Shown piece after piece: positions 1-5,033 of a stretch of 5,033 bases of DNA (positions within the stretch are counted from its first letter, which is position 1; each line of letters starts with the position of its first letter). Below the pieces are notes generated by a model. The model was not told the origin of the DNA, did no database searches, and saw nothing but the letters and a program-made list of their open reading frames with translations. Both the position numbers and the translations under genes were made by a program. Where the stretch lies: contig DGGX01000238.1 in NCBI GenBank assembly GCA_002392385.1, positions 1 to 5,033 of the forward strand, in the 5' to 3' direction. The DNA is from Lachnospiraceae bacterium UBA3863. GTDB taxonomy: Bacteria > Bacillota > Clostridia > Lachnospirales > Lachnospiraceae.

Positions 1-8
1 AATGACAT

Positions 9-29
9 TGGGACGGTTCTCTGTGTGAG
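9..29 (+). repeat. GGGACGGTTC-type flanking repeat R1
   Basis: The core GGGACGGTTC lies at 10-19 and is followed by a CTGTGTGAG tail. Positions 9-29 match the reverse complement of 317-337 at 19 of 21 positions. R1 and R2 are therefore inverted terminal-like repeats enclosing the structured element at 60-292. Related cores recur at 327-336, 1007-1016, 1348-1357 and 1417-1426. From memory, such repeats are dispersed in clostridial genomes and may be REP-like sequences served by IS200-type (RAYT) transposases. No transposase is present here, so that link is an inference. Confidence 0.7.
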
Positions 30-59
30 CTGTGCGACGCACGGTTGCAAATGAACAGC

Positions 60-292
60 CATCCCATATCCACTCAAGATACGAATCACTTCGCGGTGAT
101 ACACATAGACCTGTGCAGAGCTTCTGCCGGGCAATGATCCCAACTCGTCCCCCGCCCCTATGGCCGGTGGCCTCAGACACGGAGATCAACACCCCCGCAG
201 TCCGAAACTGCGGGGGTGACCCGGCAGCTGCTCTGCACAGGTCTTGTGTATCATGCCGCTCGTTCAAAAGTATCTCTCGCGGATATGGGATG
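60..292 (+). ncRNA. Structured palindromic element, copy 1 (candidate ncRNA)
   Basis: This is a long interrupted inverted repeat that folds onto a three-way junction. The stems read from the sequence are 60-71 with 281-292 (12 bp, perfect), 77-82 with 270-275, 93-96 with 256-259, 98-105 with 245-252, 107-121 with 230-244 (15 bp, perfect) and 124-131 with 220-227. Inside the junction, 135-139 pairs with 184-188 and carries an imperfect arm (147-157 with 162-172, loop CTAT, 8 of 11 pairs). A second arm is perfect (192-201 with 207-216, loop CCGAA). The same architecture occurs on the other strand at 1083-1324, with conserved loops and compensatory stem changes. The strand is set only by homology between the copies; which strand is transcribed, if any, is unknown. 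It could be a structured RNA or a DNA element that acts when folded as a single strand. I do not recognise a named family. Confidence 0.55.
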
Positions 293-316
293 TCCGTTCG
301 TGCACGCAGTGTTGAC

Positions 317-345
317 CTCACACACAGAACCGTCCCCTGTGTGAG
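317..345 (-). repeat. GGGACGGTTC-type flanking repeat R2 (hairpin)
   Basis: This repeat carries GAACCGTCCC at 327-336, the reverse complement of the R1 core. It is itself a hairpin: CTCACACA at 317-324 pairs perfectly with TGTGTGAG at 338-345, around a 13-nt loop that contains the core. Together with R1 at 9-29 it brackets structured element copy 1, with the two cores convergent. Confidence 0.75.
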
Positions 346-375
346 CTGCCCCGGCAATTCTGTGCGTCTGTGTAC

Positions 376-1004
376 AGAAGTCCTCCCGGGATGAGGGGCG
401 TCCTGGCAGATCACCCCGCACGGATGCAGGAAGCTTCCTGGGTTGAGTTCCACTCCCGTTAAGTCACCCCGCTCTGGCGCAGGAAGCTTCTCGGGATGAG
501 TTCTGTCCCGCTAAGTCACCCCGCTCTGACGCAGTAAGCTTCCCGGGTTGAGTTCCACTCCCGTTAAGTCACCCCACTCTTCCACAGGAAGCTTCGCGGG
601 ATGAATTCCATCCCGTTAAGTTACCCCGCCCAACCGCAGGAAGCTTCCTGGGTTGAGTTCCACTCCCGTTAAGTCACCCCACTCGTCCACAGGAAGCTTC
701 ACGGGATGAATTCCATCCCGTTAAGTTACCCCGCCCAAACGCTGGAAGCTTCGCGGGTTGAGTTCCAGTCTCGTTTAGTCACCCCGCTCTGGCGCAGGAA
801 GCTTCTCGGGATGAGTTCTGTCCCGCTAAGTCACCCCGCTCTGGCGCAGTAAGCTTCCCGGGTTGAGTTCCAGTCTCGTTTAGTCACCCCGCTCTGGCGC
901 AGGAAGCTTCTCGGGATGAGTTCTGGCCCGTTAAGTTACCCCGCTCTGGCGCAGGAAGCTTCCCGGGATGAGTTCTGTCCCGCTAAGTCACCCTACCCGG
1001 CCGC
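376..1004. repeat. Alternating 53/52-bp tandem repeat array (105-bp higher-order unit)
   Basis: Eleven clear monomers start at 428, 481, 533, 586, 638, 691, 743, 796, 848, 901 and 953, and a degenerate monomer spans 376-427. Monomer lengths run 53, 52, 53, 52 and so on until the last two, both 52. The 53-bp type carries GGGTTGAG and the 52-bp type GGGATGAG or GGGATGAA, so the real repeat is a dimer of about 105 bp. Every clear monomer starts with an AAGCTT-centred palindrome, which extends to 14 perfect bases at 427-440 and 637-650. Each also contains a CACCCC block followed by a variable segment of about 10 bases. The last monomer diverges after about 993, where the next flanking element begins. 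Stops occur often on both strands, and there is no repeat-spacer pattern, so it is neither coding nor CRISPR. The role is unknown. Confidence 0.93.
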
Positions 1005-1020
1005 ACGGGACGGTTCCCTG
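999..1020 (+). repeat. GGGACGGTTC-type flanking repeat R3
   Basis: The core GGGACGGTTC is at 1007-1016, preceded by GGCCGCAC at 999-1006. That octamer is the reverse complement of GTGCGGCC at 1361-1368 in R4. R3 and R4 therefore bracket the second structured element with convergent cores, as R1 and R2 bracket the first. R3 overlaps the degraded end of the last array monomer, which suggests that the element lies at, or was inserted into, the edge of the array. Confidence 0.65.
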
Positions 1021-1037
1021 CGAGGTCCGCCAAACAT

Positions 1038-1063
1038 AAAAACACGCCAGGCAGAAGACCGGC
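1038..1063 (-). terminator. Weak possible intrinsic terminator after element copy 2
   Basis: On the minus strand, 1063-1046 can form a five-pair stem (GCCGG with CTGGC, including one G-T wobble) around an eight-base loop. It is followed within a few bases by a run of five T (plus-strand A run at 1038-1042). It lies just downstream of structured element copy 2 if that copy is read on the minus strand. The stem is short, so this is only a suggestion. Confidence 0.25.
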
Positions 1064-1082
1064 CTTGCGCGGTTATATATGA

Positions 1083-1324
1083 ACAGGCCCCCTGCGTCTG
1101 TGAGATCTGCTTTTGAACGAGCGGATGGATGCACTTGACCTGTACGAAGCATCTGCCGGGTCAAATGCCGCAGTTCGGGCTGCGGCATTTGTTGATCGCT
1201 GTCTGAGGTGCGTGCTCATAGGAGCACGCACCGAGTTCGATCATTGCCCGGCAGATGAGCCGTACAGGTCTATGTGTATCCCCGCGAAGTGATCCTCAGA
1301 CCGAACAGATGCAGGAGGGCCTGT
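1083..1324 (-). ncRNA. Structured palindromic element, copy 2 (candidate ncRNA)
   Basis: This is the inverted homologue of 60-292, with the same fold. The outer stem pairs 1083-1095 with 1311-1324 (one bulge), and further stems pair 1137-1146 with 1261-1270 and 1150-1160 with 1247-1257 (11 bp). Inside the junction, 1193-1198 pairs with 1238-1243 and carries a perfect 11-bp arm (1207-1217 with 1222-1232, minus-strand loop CTAT). The second arm is also a perfect 11 bp (1163-1173 with 1180-1190, minus-strand loop CCCGAA). Blocks shared with copy 1 include 1282-1293, 1264-1280, 1239-1254 and 1110-1124 (15 of 15 identical). The outer stem and both arm stems differ in sequence from copy 1 but keep pairing, which is the signature of selection on structure. 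This copy is better preserved than copy 1 in the CTAT arm. Transcription is not demonstrated, and I do not recognise a named family. Confidence 0.58.
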
Positions 1325-1337
1325 ATATGTAAAGAGT

Positions 1338-1367
1338 GCCGCACAGAGGACTGTCCCCCTGTGCGGC
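1338..1367. repeat. Flanking repeat R4, perfect 9-bp hairpin (possible terminator)
   Basis: GCCGCACAG at 1338-1346 pairs perfectly with CTGTGCGGC at 1359-1367 around a 12-nt loop. The loop holds a diverged core, GGACTGTCCC at 1348-1357, in the same orientation as R2 and R5. It closes the bracket around element copy 2. It also lies 86 bp beyond the stop of the permease gene, where the stem followed by CACTCTTT on the minus strand could stop transcription. The U tract is weak, so terminator function is only possible. Confidence 0.65.
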
Positions 1368-1407
1368 CCGCATATTATCTGGATTTTTTGCCATTTCATC
1401 GCATTAT

Positions 1408-1432
1408 TCACACAAGGAACCGTCCCCTGTGA
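1408..1432 (-). repeat. GGGACGGTTC-type repeat R5, solo copy by the permease stop
   Basis: GAACCGTCCC at 1417-1426 is the reverse complement of the R1 core. It is enclosed by TCACA at 1408-1412 and TGTGA at 1428-1432, a five-pair stem. It sits 20 bp from the permease stop codon and has no partner bracketing a structured element, so it looks like a solo insertion or a remnant. As a hairpin just after a gene end it could protect or terminate the mRNA. Confidence 0.65.
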
Positions 1433-1447
1433 GAGCCCCTGTGAGAG
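1424..1447. repeat. 12-bp tandem duplication next to the permease stop
   Basis: CCCCTGTGAGAG occurs twice head to tail, at 1424-1435 and 1436-1447, followed by another CCCC at 1448-1451. The first copy is the right edge of repeat R5. It ends five bases before the stop codon of the permease gene. It may be a slippage product or a trace of repeat insertion. Confidence 0.85.
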
Positions 1448-1452
1448 CCCCG

Positions 1453-3879
1453 TCACTCCCGGTTCTTGAGCACCTCGGCGGGGCTCACCCTGCCGATCCG
1501 GCGATTCATCAGGAAGGTGATCAGGATGCACAGCAGGAGGATCACGGCGTAGATCAGGGCATAGTACCACCAGGGCATGGAGAGGTCCATGGCGCACCCC
1601 ACGTTGGAGATGAACAGGGGATAGAGGGCGTCGATGGACTTTTTGGCCAGGGGGATGATCAGCAGGGTGCCGGCGGCGACCATGAAGATGTTCCCGTTGA
1701 CATAGAGGCTGCGGATCTCGCCGCCCCGGTAGCCGAAGATCTTCATCATGGAGATGTCGTAGGCGGAGTGGTCGATCATGACGCCCAGCATCAGGTAGAG
1801 GACGACCACGAAGATGAAGGCGGACAGGCCGACCATGGTCACGATCATGGACTGCATCAGGTCGATGAAGATATCACCAGCCCTCGTGATCGAGGCGCGG
1901 CTCAGAACAGAGAACAGCCGGCCCGGATCGATCGGCAGGGGGCTGTCCGAGAAGACCACGTTATAATAGTCGTCCTTCTCTCCCATCATGTCCCGCATGG
2001 CGTCGATATCCATGAACACATAGAAGGCAGGTGCGTACTGGACGATCTCGCCGATCTCGAAGGCGTACAGGCGGTTGTCCTCCTCATCCACCAGCGTCAG
2101 CTCGCTGCCCACGGAGAGGTCGAATTTCTGGGCCATGGCCGAGGAGACCGAGACGACCCTCTGCGCATCGTGGTCTGTGCGCACATGGGCGTCGAAATAG
2201 CGGGTCTCCGGTGAGATGCCCAGAAGGGTCACGTCAAAATCATATCCGAAGCGCTCCTTCTGAAGCCCCAGAGCACAGGCGGTCTCTCCGCCCTCCGGGG
2301 CTTTTTTGTCCGGATATTTGTAGAGATACATGTAGGCGAAACGGGTATCCTCCGCGCTGCTCTTCTGCAGGTGGCGGCACATGACGTCGCAGTCCAGGCC
2401 GATGAAGACCAGCATCAGGGTGATGTAGAGGCCCGCCAGGACCGTCAGCACGCCCTGGGTCTCCCGCAGCATCTGCCGGATCCGGAAGCGGCCGATGAAG
2501 CCCATGCGCTTCATGCGCAGCGTCTTCAGGCTGCGCGTTTTTCTCTCGTGGCGCAGCAGGGAGAGGGCCGTCCTGGAAAGCTGTTTCCTGACCGCCAGAA
2601 TATTGACCGCCGCCGCGATGAGGGGAGGCATGACCGCCCCGTAGACAACGATGTAAGGCAGGATCATCGGGGCGATCTCCGGCACCGAGTAGTAGTTGTA
2701 AGAGTCCATCATCTGGTACTCCGCGCCAAAAGGCGCAAAGCCCGCAATGGTTCCCACGATGCCGCCCGCCGCCGTGATCAGGGTGGGCAGGATCGCGTAG
2801 TGGACCGTCAGGTCGCGCCGCGTGACGCCCATGGAGTACAGGGCGCCGATGACCGCGGACTCATCCTCGATCTGGTGCATGGTGAAGACCGCCAGCACAT
2901 AGGCGAACAGGGCGATGATGATGACGCCGGCCACAAGGGACGAATAGAGATTGACATACATGTCGCCGGCGGAGCCCCCGATGCGGATATTGTCCTCTGC
3001 GTCGATATAGCTCTGCAGATTGTGGATGTCCGGCTCGAGCAGGTCCCGCATGTCATCGTACCGCTCCCCGGAAAAAAGCGGTGATTCCAGCATATCCCGC
3101 AGGGTCGCGGCATCGCCCAGCTGTTCCTTCCGGTAGGCCTGGAAATACGGGTCCCTTACCTTGTCGGCGTCAAAAGGGAAGGATTCCAGGAGCGCCCGCA
3201 GCTGGTGGGTATCTGTTCCTCCCTCCGGCAGCCTGAAGGCATAGAGGTAAGTCTCCGACCGCAGCGCGGTGCCGGATGCCTTGAGCTTCTCATACTGCTC
3301 ATCCGTCACAAAGGCCGGACCGAAATGTTCGCTGTCGTTGGATGTGTCCGCCACATTCTCCAGCGGATTGTCGTAATCCGGGGTCGTGCAGATCCCCGAT
3401 ACCGTGAACGTCTCTTCTCCCGCTGAGATCCGGCTCCCGACTTTAATTCCGTTCACCTCGGCAAAACGTCTCTCCAGGGCGATCTCCCCGCTCCGGGCCG
3501 GTGCCGTACCCTGTACGAACTCCAGAAGATCCACCTCTTTTCTCACACGGAAGATCCTGAGCCGCGTCTGTCCGTCATCCCGCAGCTCCACGGCAGTACC
3601 GGCGGGATAGTCCATATAGAACTGTGGCTCCAGAACGACGCCGGCTGCCCGGATCTGTTCCTCCTCTTCCTCCGTCAGCTGTACGAAGGTCTCAAACTGC
3701 CCGTCCTCCACCAGATTCTGCTTCGCATGGGCGTGCACGCCCCGGATGATCGACTCGGCACTGCAGATCAGGCTGACCACCATATAGACGGCCAGTATGA
3801 CCAGGAGACCCAGAGCGGCGTAGCGGAAGGCGTTCTTCCGCAGATCTCTCGGGAGCCTGTGTAATAGTATTTTCTGCAT
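1453..3879 (-). CDS. ABC transporter permease, FtsX/MacB-like, two-domain (808 aa)
   Basis: This is an integral membrane subunit of an ABC transporter. Hydrophobic segments lie near residues 20-42, 312-336, 363-385, 403-428, 476-496, 675-700, 729-746 and 769-791, giving eight predicted membrane spans. Two large extracytoplasmic domains, about 43-311 and 497-674, follow the first span of each half. The layout is therefore a duplicated FtsX fold. Each half has a typical cytoplasmic coupling segment after its first bundle (IGALYSMGVTRRDL near 344-357; MMKIFGYRGGEI near 711-722), and the C-terminus RVSPAEVLKNRE is characteristic of the family. The ATG start is supported by GAGGAG six bases upstream. 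The gene lies 15 bp after its ATPase and is almost certainly co-transcribed with it. Such permeases export peptides or lipids, or transmit mechanical force to envelope proteins. The substrate here is unknown. The reading frame is intact, with no frameshift. Confidence 0.95.
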   Translation of the reverse strand: MQKILLHRLPRDLRKNAFRYAALGLLVILAVYMVVSLICSAESIIRGVHAHAKQNLVEDGQFETFVQLTEEEEEQIRAAGVVLEPQFYMDYPAGTAVELRDDGQTRLRIFRVRKEVDLLEFVQGTAPARSGEIALERRFAEVNGIKVGSRISAGEETFTVSGICTTPDYDNPLENVADTSNDSEHFGPAFVTDEQYEKLKASGTALRSETYLYAFRLPEGGTDTHQLRALLESFPFDADKVRDPYFQAYRKEQLGDAATLRDMLESPLFSGERYDDMRDLLEPDIHNLQSYIDAEDNIRIGGSAGDMYVNLYSSLVAGVIIIALFAYVLAVFTMHQIEDESAVIGALYSMGVTRRDLTVHYAILPTLITAAGGIVGTIAGFAPFGAEYQMMDSYNYYSVPEIAPMILPYIVVYGAVMPPLIAAAVNILAVRKQLSRTALSLLRHERKTRSLKTLRMKRMGFIGRFRIRQMLRETQGVLTVLAGLYITLMLVFIGLDCDVMCRHLQKSSAEDTRFAYMYLYKYPDKKAPEGGETACALGLQKERFGYDFDVTLLGISPETRYFDAHVRTDHDAQRVVSVSSAMAQKFDLSVGSELTLVDEEDNRLYAFEIGEIVQYAPAFYVFMDIDAMRDMMGEKDDYYNVVFSDSPLPIDPGRLFSVLSRASITRAGDIFIDLMQSMIVTMVGLSAFIFVVVLYLMLGVMIDHSAYDISMMKIFGYRGGEIRSLYVNGNIFMVAAGTLLIIPLAKKSIDALYPLFISNVGCAMDLSMPWWYYALIYAVILLLCILITFLMNRRIGRVSPAEVLKNRE

Positions 3880-3885
3880 GAATGG

Positions 3886-3891
3886 CTCCTC
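3886..3891 (-). promoter_or_regulatory. Shine-Dalgarno site of the permease gene
   Basis: GAGGAG on the minus strand lies six bases before the ATG at 3879. It fits inside the 15-bp gap after the ATPase stop, so the permease has its own strong ribosome site within a shared message. It fixes the start chosen. Confidence 0.85.
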
Positions 3892-3894
3892 AGG

Positions 3895-4596
3895 TCACAG
3901 ATCCTGCAGCTGTGCCGCAGGAATGAGAACGTCATTGTCATATTCCCGGCTGATCTGCCCGTCCCGGATCTCGATCACCCGGTGCGTCATCTGGGGGATG
4001 GCATTGTTGTGGGTGACGATCAGGATGGTGGTGCCGTAGAGGCGGTTGACCTCCTCCAGGAGCGTCAGGATCCCCCGCGATGTCTGCGAATCCAGCGCTC
4101 CCGTAGGTTCATCGCACAGAAGAAGGGCCGGATTCTTGACCAGGGCCCTGGCGATGGCCGTCCGCTGCTGCTGGCCGCCCGAGAGCTGCGAGGGGAACTT
4201 GTCCCGGTGCTCATAGATGCCCAGCGTCTTCATCAGCGCTTCCATGTCCAGAGGCCGCGGCGTCAGAAACCGGCACACCTCGATATTCTCCCGGATCGTC
4301 AGATCCGTCACCAGATTATAGAACTGAAAAACAAACCCCAGCTTGTCCCGCCGGTATTCGGAGAGTGCCGCCGGAGACAGCCCGACGATCTCCTGCCCGT
4401 CTATGACGATGCTTCCGCTGTCCGGTGTCTCCAGCCCGCCGATACAATTCAAAAATGTCGACTTTCCGCTCCCGCTGGGCCCTTTGATCGCGCACATAGT
4501 CCCCTCCCGGATCCCCGTGCTGATCCCTCTGAGCACCTGCGTGCGGCTGTCCCCTTCTCCGTAGCTTTTTACAAGGTCTGTGACCTGAACAAACAT
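3895..4596 (-). CDS. ABC transporter ATP-binding protein, MacB/LolD-like family (233 aa)
   Basis: This is the cytoplasmic ATPase that powers the adjacent FtsX-like permease. All nucleotide-binding motifs are present: Walker A GPSGSGKST at residues 39-47, Q-loop Gln91 in FVFQFYNL, signature LSGGQQQR at 138-145, Walker B LLLCDEP at 158-164 with catalytic Glu163, D-loop GALD at 166-169 and the switch His196 in VTHN. The length is normal for the type VII (MacB/LolD/FtsE-like) ATPases, which pair with FtsX-fold permeases. The ATG at 4596 has AAAGGG eight bases upstream, and the family's usual N-terminus follows directly. A promoter and operator-like palindrome lie upstream, so this gene probably starts the ATPase-permease operon. 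The substrate is not deducible. Names such as macrolide exporter would be over-annotation. Confidence 0.96.
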   Translation of the reverse strand: MFVQVTDLVKSYGEGDSRTQVLRGISTGIREGTMCAIKGPSGSGKSTFLNCIGGLETPDSGSIVIDGQEIVGLSPAALSEYRRDKLGFVFQFYNLVTDLTIRENIEVCRFLTPRPLDMEALMKTLGIYEHRDKFPSQLSGGQQQRTAIARALVKNPALLLCDEPTGALDSQTSRGILTLLEEVNRLYGTTILIVTHNNAIPQMTHRVIEIRDGQISREYDNDVLIPAAQLQDL

Positions 4597-4603
4597 ACCT
4601 GTG

Positions 4604-4609
4604 CCCTTT
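4604..4609 (-). promoter_or_regulatory. Shine-Dalgarno site of the ATPase gene
   Basis: AAAGGG on the minus strand is separated from the ATG at 4596 by seven bases, which supports that start. It lies downstream of the operator-like palindrome at 4623-4636. Confidence 0.7.
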
Positions 4610-4622
4610 CTGCCATATCAGA

Positions 4623-4636
4623 TTAGATTCATCTAA
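4623..4636. promoter_or_regulatory. Operator-like palindrome TTAGAT-2-ATCTAA
   Basis: TTAGAT and ATCTAA form a perfect inverted repeat of six-base arms with a two-base spacer. The palindrome lies two bases downstream of the proposed -10 hexamer, over the expected transcription start. A dimeric repressor bound here would block the ATPase-permease operon. Short symmetric AT-rich sites of this kind are typical of MarR- or TetR-type regulators. No such regulator gene is in the window, so the binding protein is unknown. Confidence 0.5.
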
Positions 4637-4638
4637 CT

Positions 4639-4667
4639 ATATTAGCACAGGCAAACTCATTCTGCAA
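4639..4667 (-). promoter_or_regulatory. Predicted sigma-A-type promoter of the ABC operon
   Basis: On the minus strand, TTGCAG (4667-4662) and TAATAT (4644-4639) are separated by 17 bases, with TG one base before the -10 (an extended -10). The two hexamers each match the consensus at four of six positions. It lies in the only non-coding gap between the two transporter units, in the right orientation for the ATPase gene. Confidence 0.5.
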
Positions 4668-4694
4668 GAATAGACCGCGCAGAGGATACGTCCC

Positions 4695-5033
4695 TCACTC
4701 CTGCTTCTGCGCCAGCGCCCCCACCATGTCGATGCCGCGGATGTAGAAGAACGAAAAGATATTCACGGACAGGGAGAACAGCGTCGTCAGGACTGCCGCG
4801 TACACATAGCACTTCGGATGGATCGTCCTGCCGAAGAGGAGGTAGTCGACCTCGATGGTGTGGATCAGCCACCGGTGAAGCCATCTGCCCATGAAGAGGC
4901 CGGCTGCGGTCCCGAGGAGCGTCAGGAAAATGTTCTCCCTGTAAACATAGGAAGCTGTCTCCCGGTCGTAGAAACCGAGCACCTTCAGCGTCGCCAGCTC
5001 GCGGAGGCGCTCCGTCACGTTGATATTGGTCAG
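4695..5033 (-). CDS. FtsX-like ABC transporter permease, C-terminal part (partial)
   Basis: This is the last 112 codons of a permease whose 5' end lies beyond the right window edge. The frame is open to position 5033, so the GTG at 5018 is internal and not the start. The visible stretch begins LTNINVTERLRELATLKVLG, the cytoplasmic coupling segment of the FtsX domain. It continues with FYDRETASYVYRENIF and two hydrophobic spans (about ENIFLTLLGTAAGLFMG and YVYAAVLTTLFSLSVNIFSFFYI) and ends in the family-like tail DMVGALAQKQE. It belongs to a different permease from the one at 1453-3879, because the sequence around its coupling segment and tail differs. Its own ATPase is presumably nearby but is not seen. 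The stop is 98 bp before the next ATPase start. Confidence 0.92.
   Translation of the reverse strand: MTNINVTERLRELATLKVLGFYDRETASYVYRENIFLTLLGTAAGLFMGRWLHRWLIHTIEVDYLLFGRTIHPKCYVYAAVLTTLFSLSVNIFSFFYIRGIDMVGALAQKQE

Noticed and set aside
60..292. Integron attC site, retron msr-msd or known riboswitch
   Set aside because: There are no attC core sites, no reverse transcriptase gene and no recognised aptamer motif. Two inverted copies in an intergenic repeat region do not fit a cis-acting leader.
32..394. Plus-strand open frame of 120 codons over structured element copy 1
   Set aside because: It runs through the palindrome and repeat R2, is rich in Arg/Pro/Ser/Cys with no domain-like pattern, and its sequence is explained by base-paired structure.
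376..1004. CRISPR array
   Set aside because: The whole 52/53-bp monomer is repeated. There are no unique spacers of about 30 bases, and no cas genes are present.
916..1116. Plus-strand open frame of 66 codons at the array end
   Set aside because: It spans tandem monomers, R3 and the outer stem of element copy 2. The composition is not protein-like, and no ribosome site is evident.
1241..1597. Minus-strand open frame of 118 codons
   Set aside because: It overlaps the permease 3' end in another frame and continues through R5, R4 and element copy 2. The GTVPC/GTVLC motifs come from translating the repeats.
1336..2214. Long plus-strand open frame of 292 codons opposite the permease
   Set aside because: It is antisense to a clear membrane protein gene. 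The product is dominated by His, Asp, Gln and Val, typical of a shadow frame in GC-rich DNA.
2371..3084. Plus-strand open frame of 237 codons opposite the permease
   Set aside because: Same shadow composition, antisense to conserved coding sequence.
1453..4596. Naming the pair MacAB or BceAB
   Set aside because: No MacA-type adaptor is seen. The permease has two large extracytoplasmic domains and about eight spans rather than the BceB layout, and no two-component genes are in the window.
3982..4626. Plus-strand open frame of 214 codons opposite the ATPase
   Set aside because: It is antisense to a gene with every ABC ATPase motif intact and has no recognisable domain.
4657..4884. Minus-strand open frame of 75 codons
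   Set aside because: It is an alternative frame inside the partial FtsX permease, whose own frame gives the family sequence.

Overview
The window looks like a chromosomal segment of a GC-rich Gram-positive bacterium, most plausibly a gut-type Clostridia/Lachnospiraceae-like Firmicute. The evidence is FtsX-like ABC permeases typical of that group, AGGAG-type ribosome binding sites, and intergenic repeats with a GGGACGGTTC core. I recall that core from clostridial genomes but cannot search for it here. The taxonomy is an inference.

The right two thirds (1453-5033) is coding, all on the minus strand. Reading in the direction of transcription, it begins with the C-terminal 112 residues of one FtsX-like ABC permease (4695-5033, cut by the window edge). 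A 98-bp gap follows, holding a plausible promoter, a perfect 6-2-6 operator-like palindrome and a Shine-Dalgarno sequence. Next comes an intact two-gene ABC unit: a 233-residue ATPase (3895-4596) and, 15 bp later, an 808-residue two-domain FtsX/MacB-type permease (1453-3879). ATPase and permease would assemble into one membrane complex. Its substrate cannot be read from the sequence.

The left 1.45 kb has no credible gene but is highly organised. Two elements of about 235-240 bp (60-292 on the plus strand, 1083-1324 on the minus strand) are homologous to each other and lie in inverted orientation. Each folds into the same structure: a long interrupted stem closed onto a three-way junction with two hairpin arms. 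Loop and junction sequences are conserved, while many paired positions differ in a compensatory way. Each is bracketed by convergent GGGACGGTTC-type repeats, so each looks like a nested palindromic, possibly mobile, unit of about 330-370 bp. Between them lies a tandem array of eleven clear units plus one degenerate unit (376-1004). The array alternates 53-bp and 52-bp monomers, giving a 105-bp higher-order repeat, and every clear monomer carries an AAGCTT palindrome.

The most interesting content is this repeat region. The pair of covarying elements is the best candidate for an undescribed structured RNA or single-strand-DNA-type mobile element. The transporter genes are ordinary apart from their operator-like control region.
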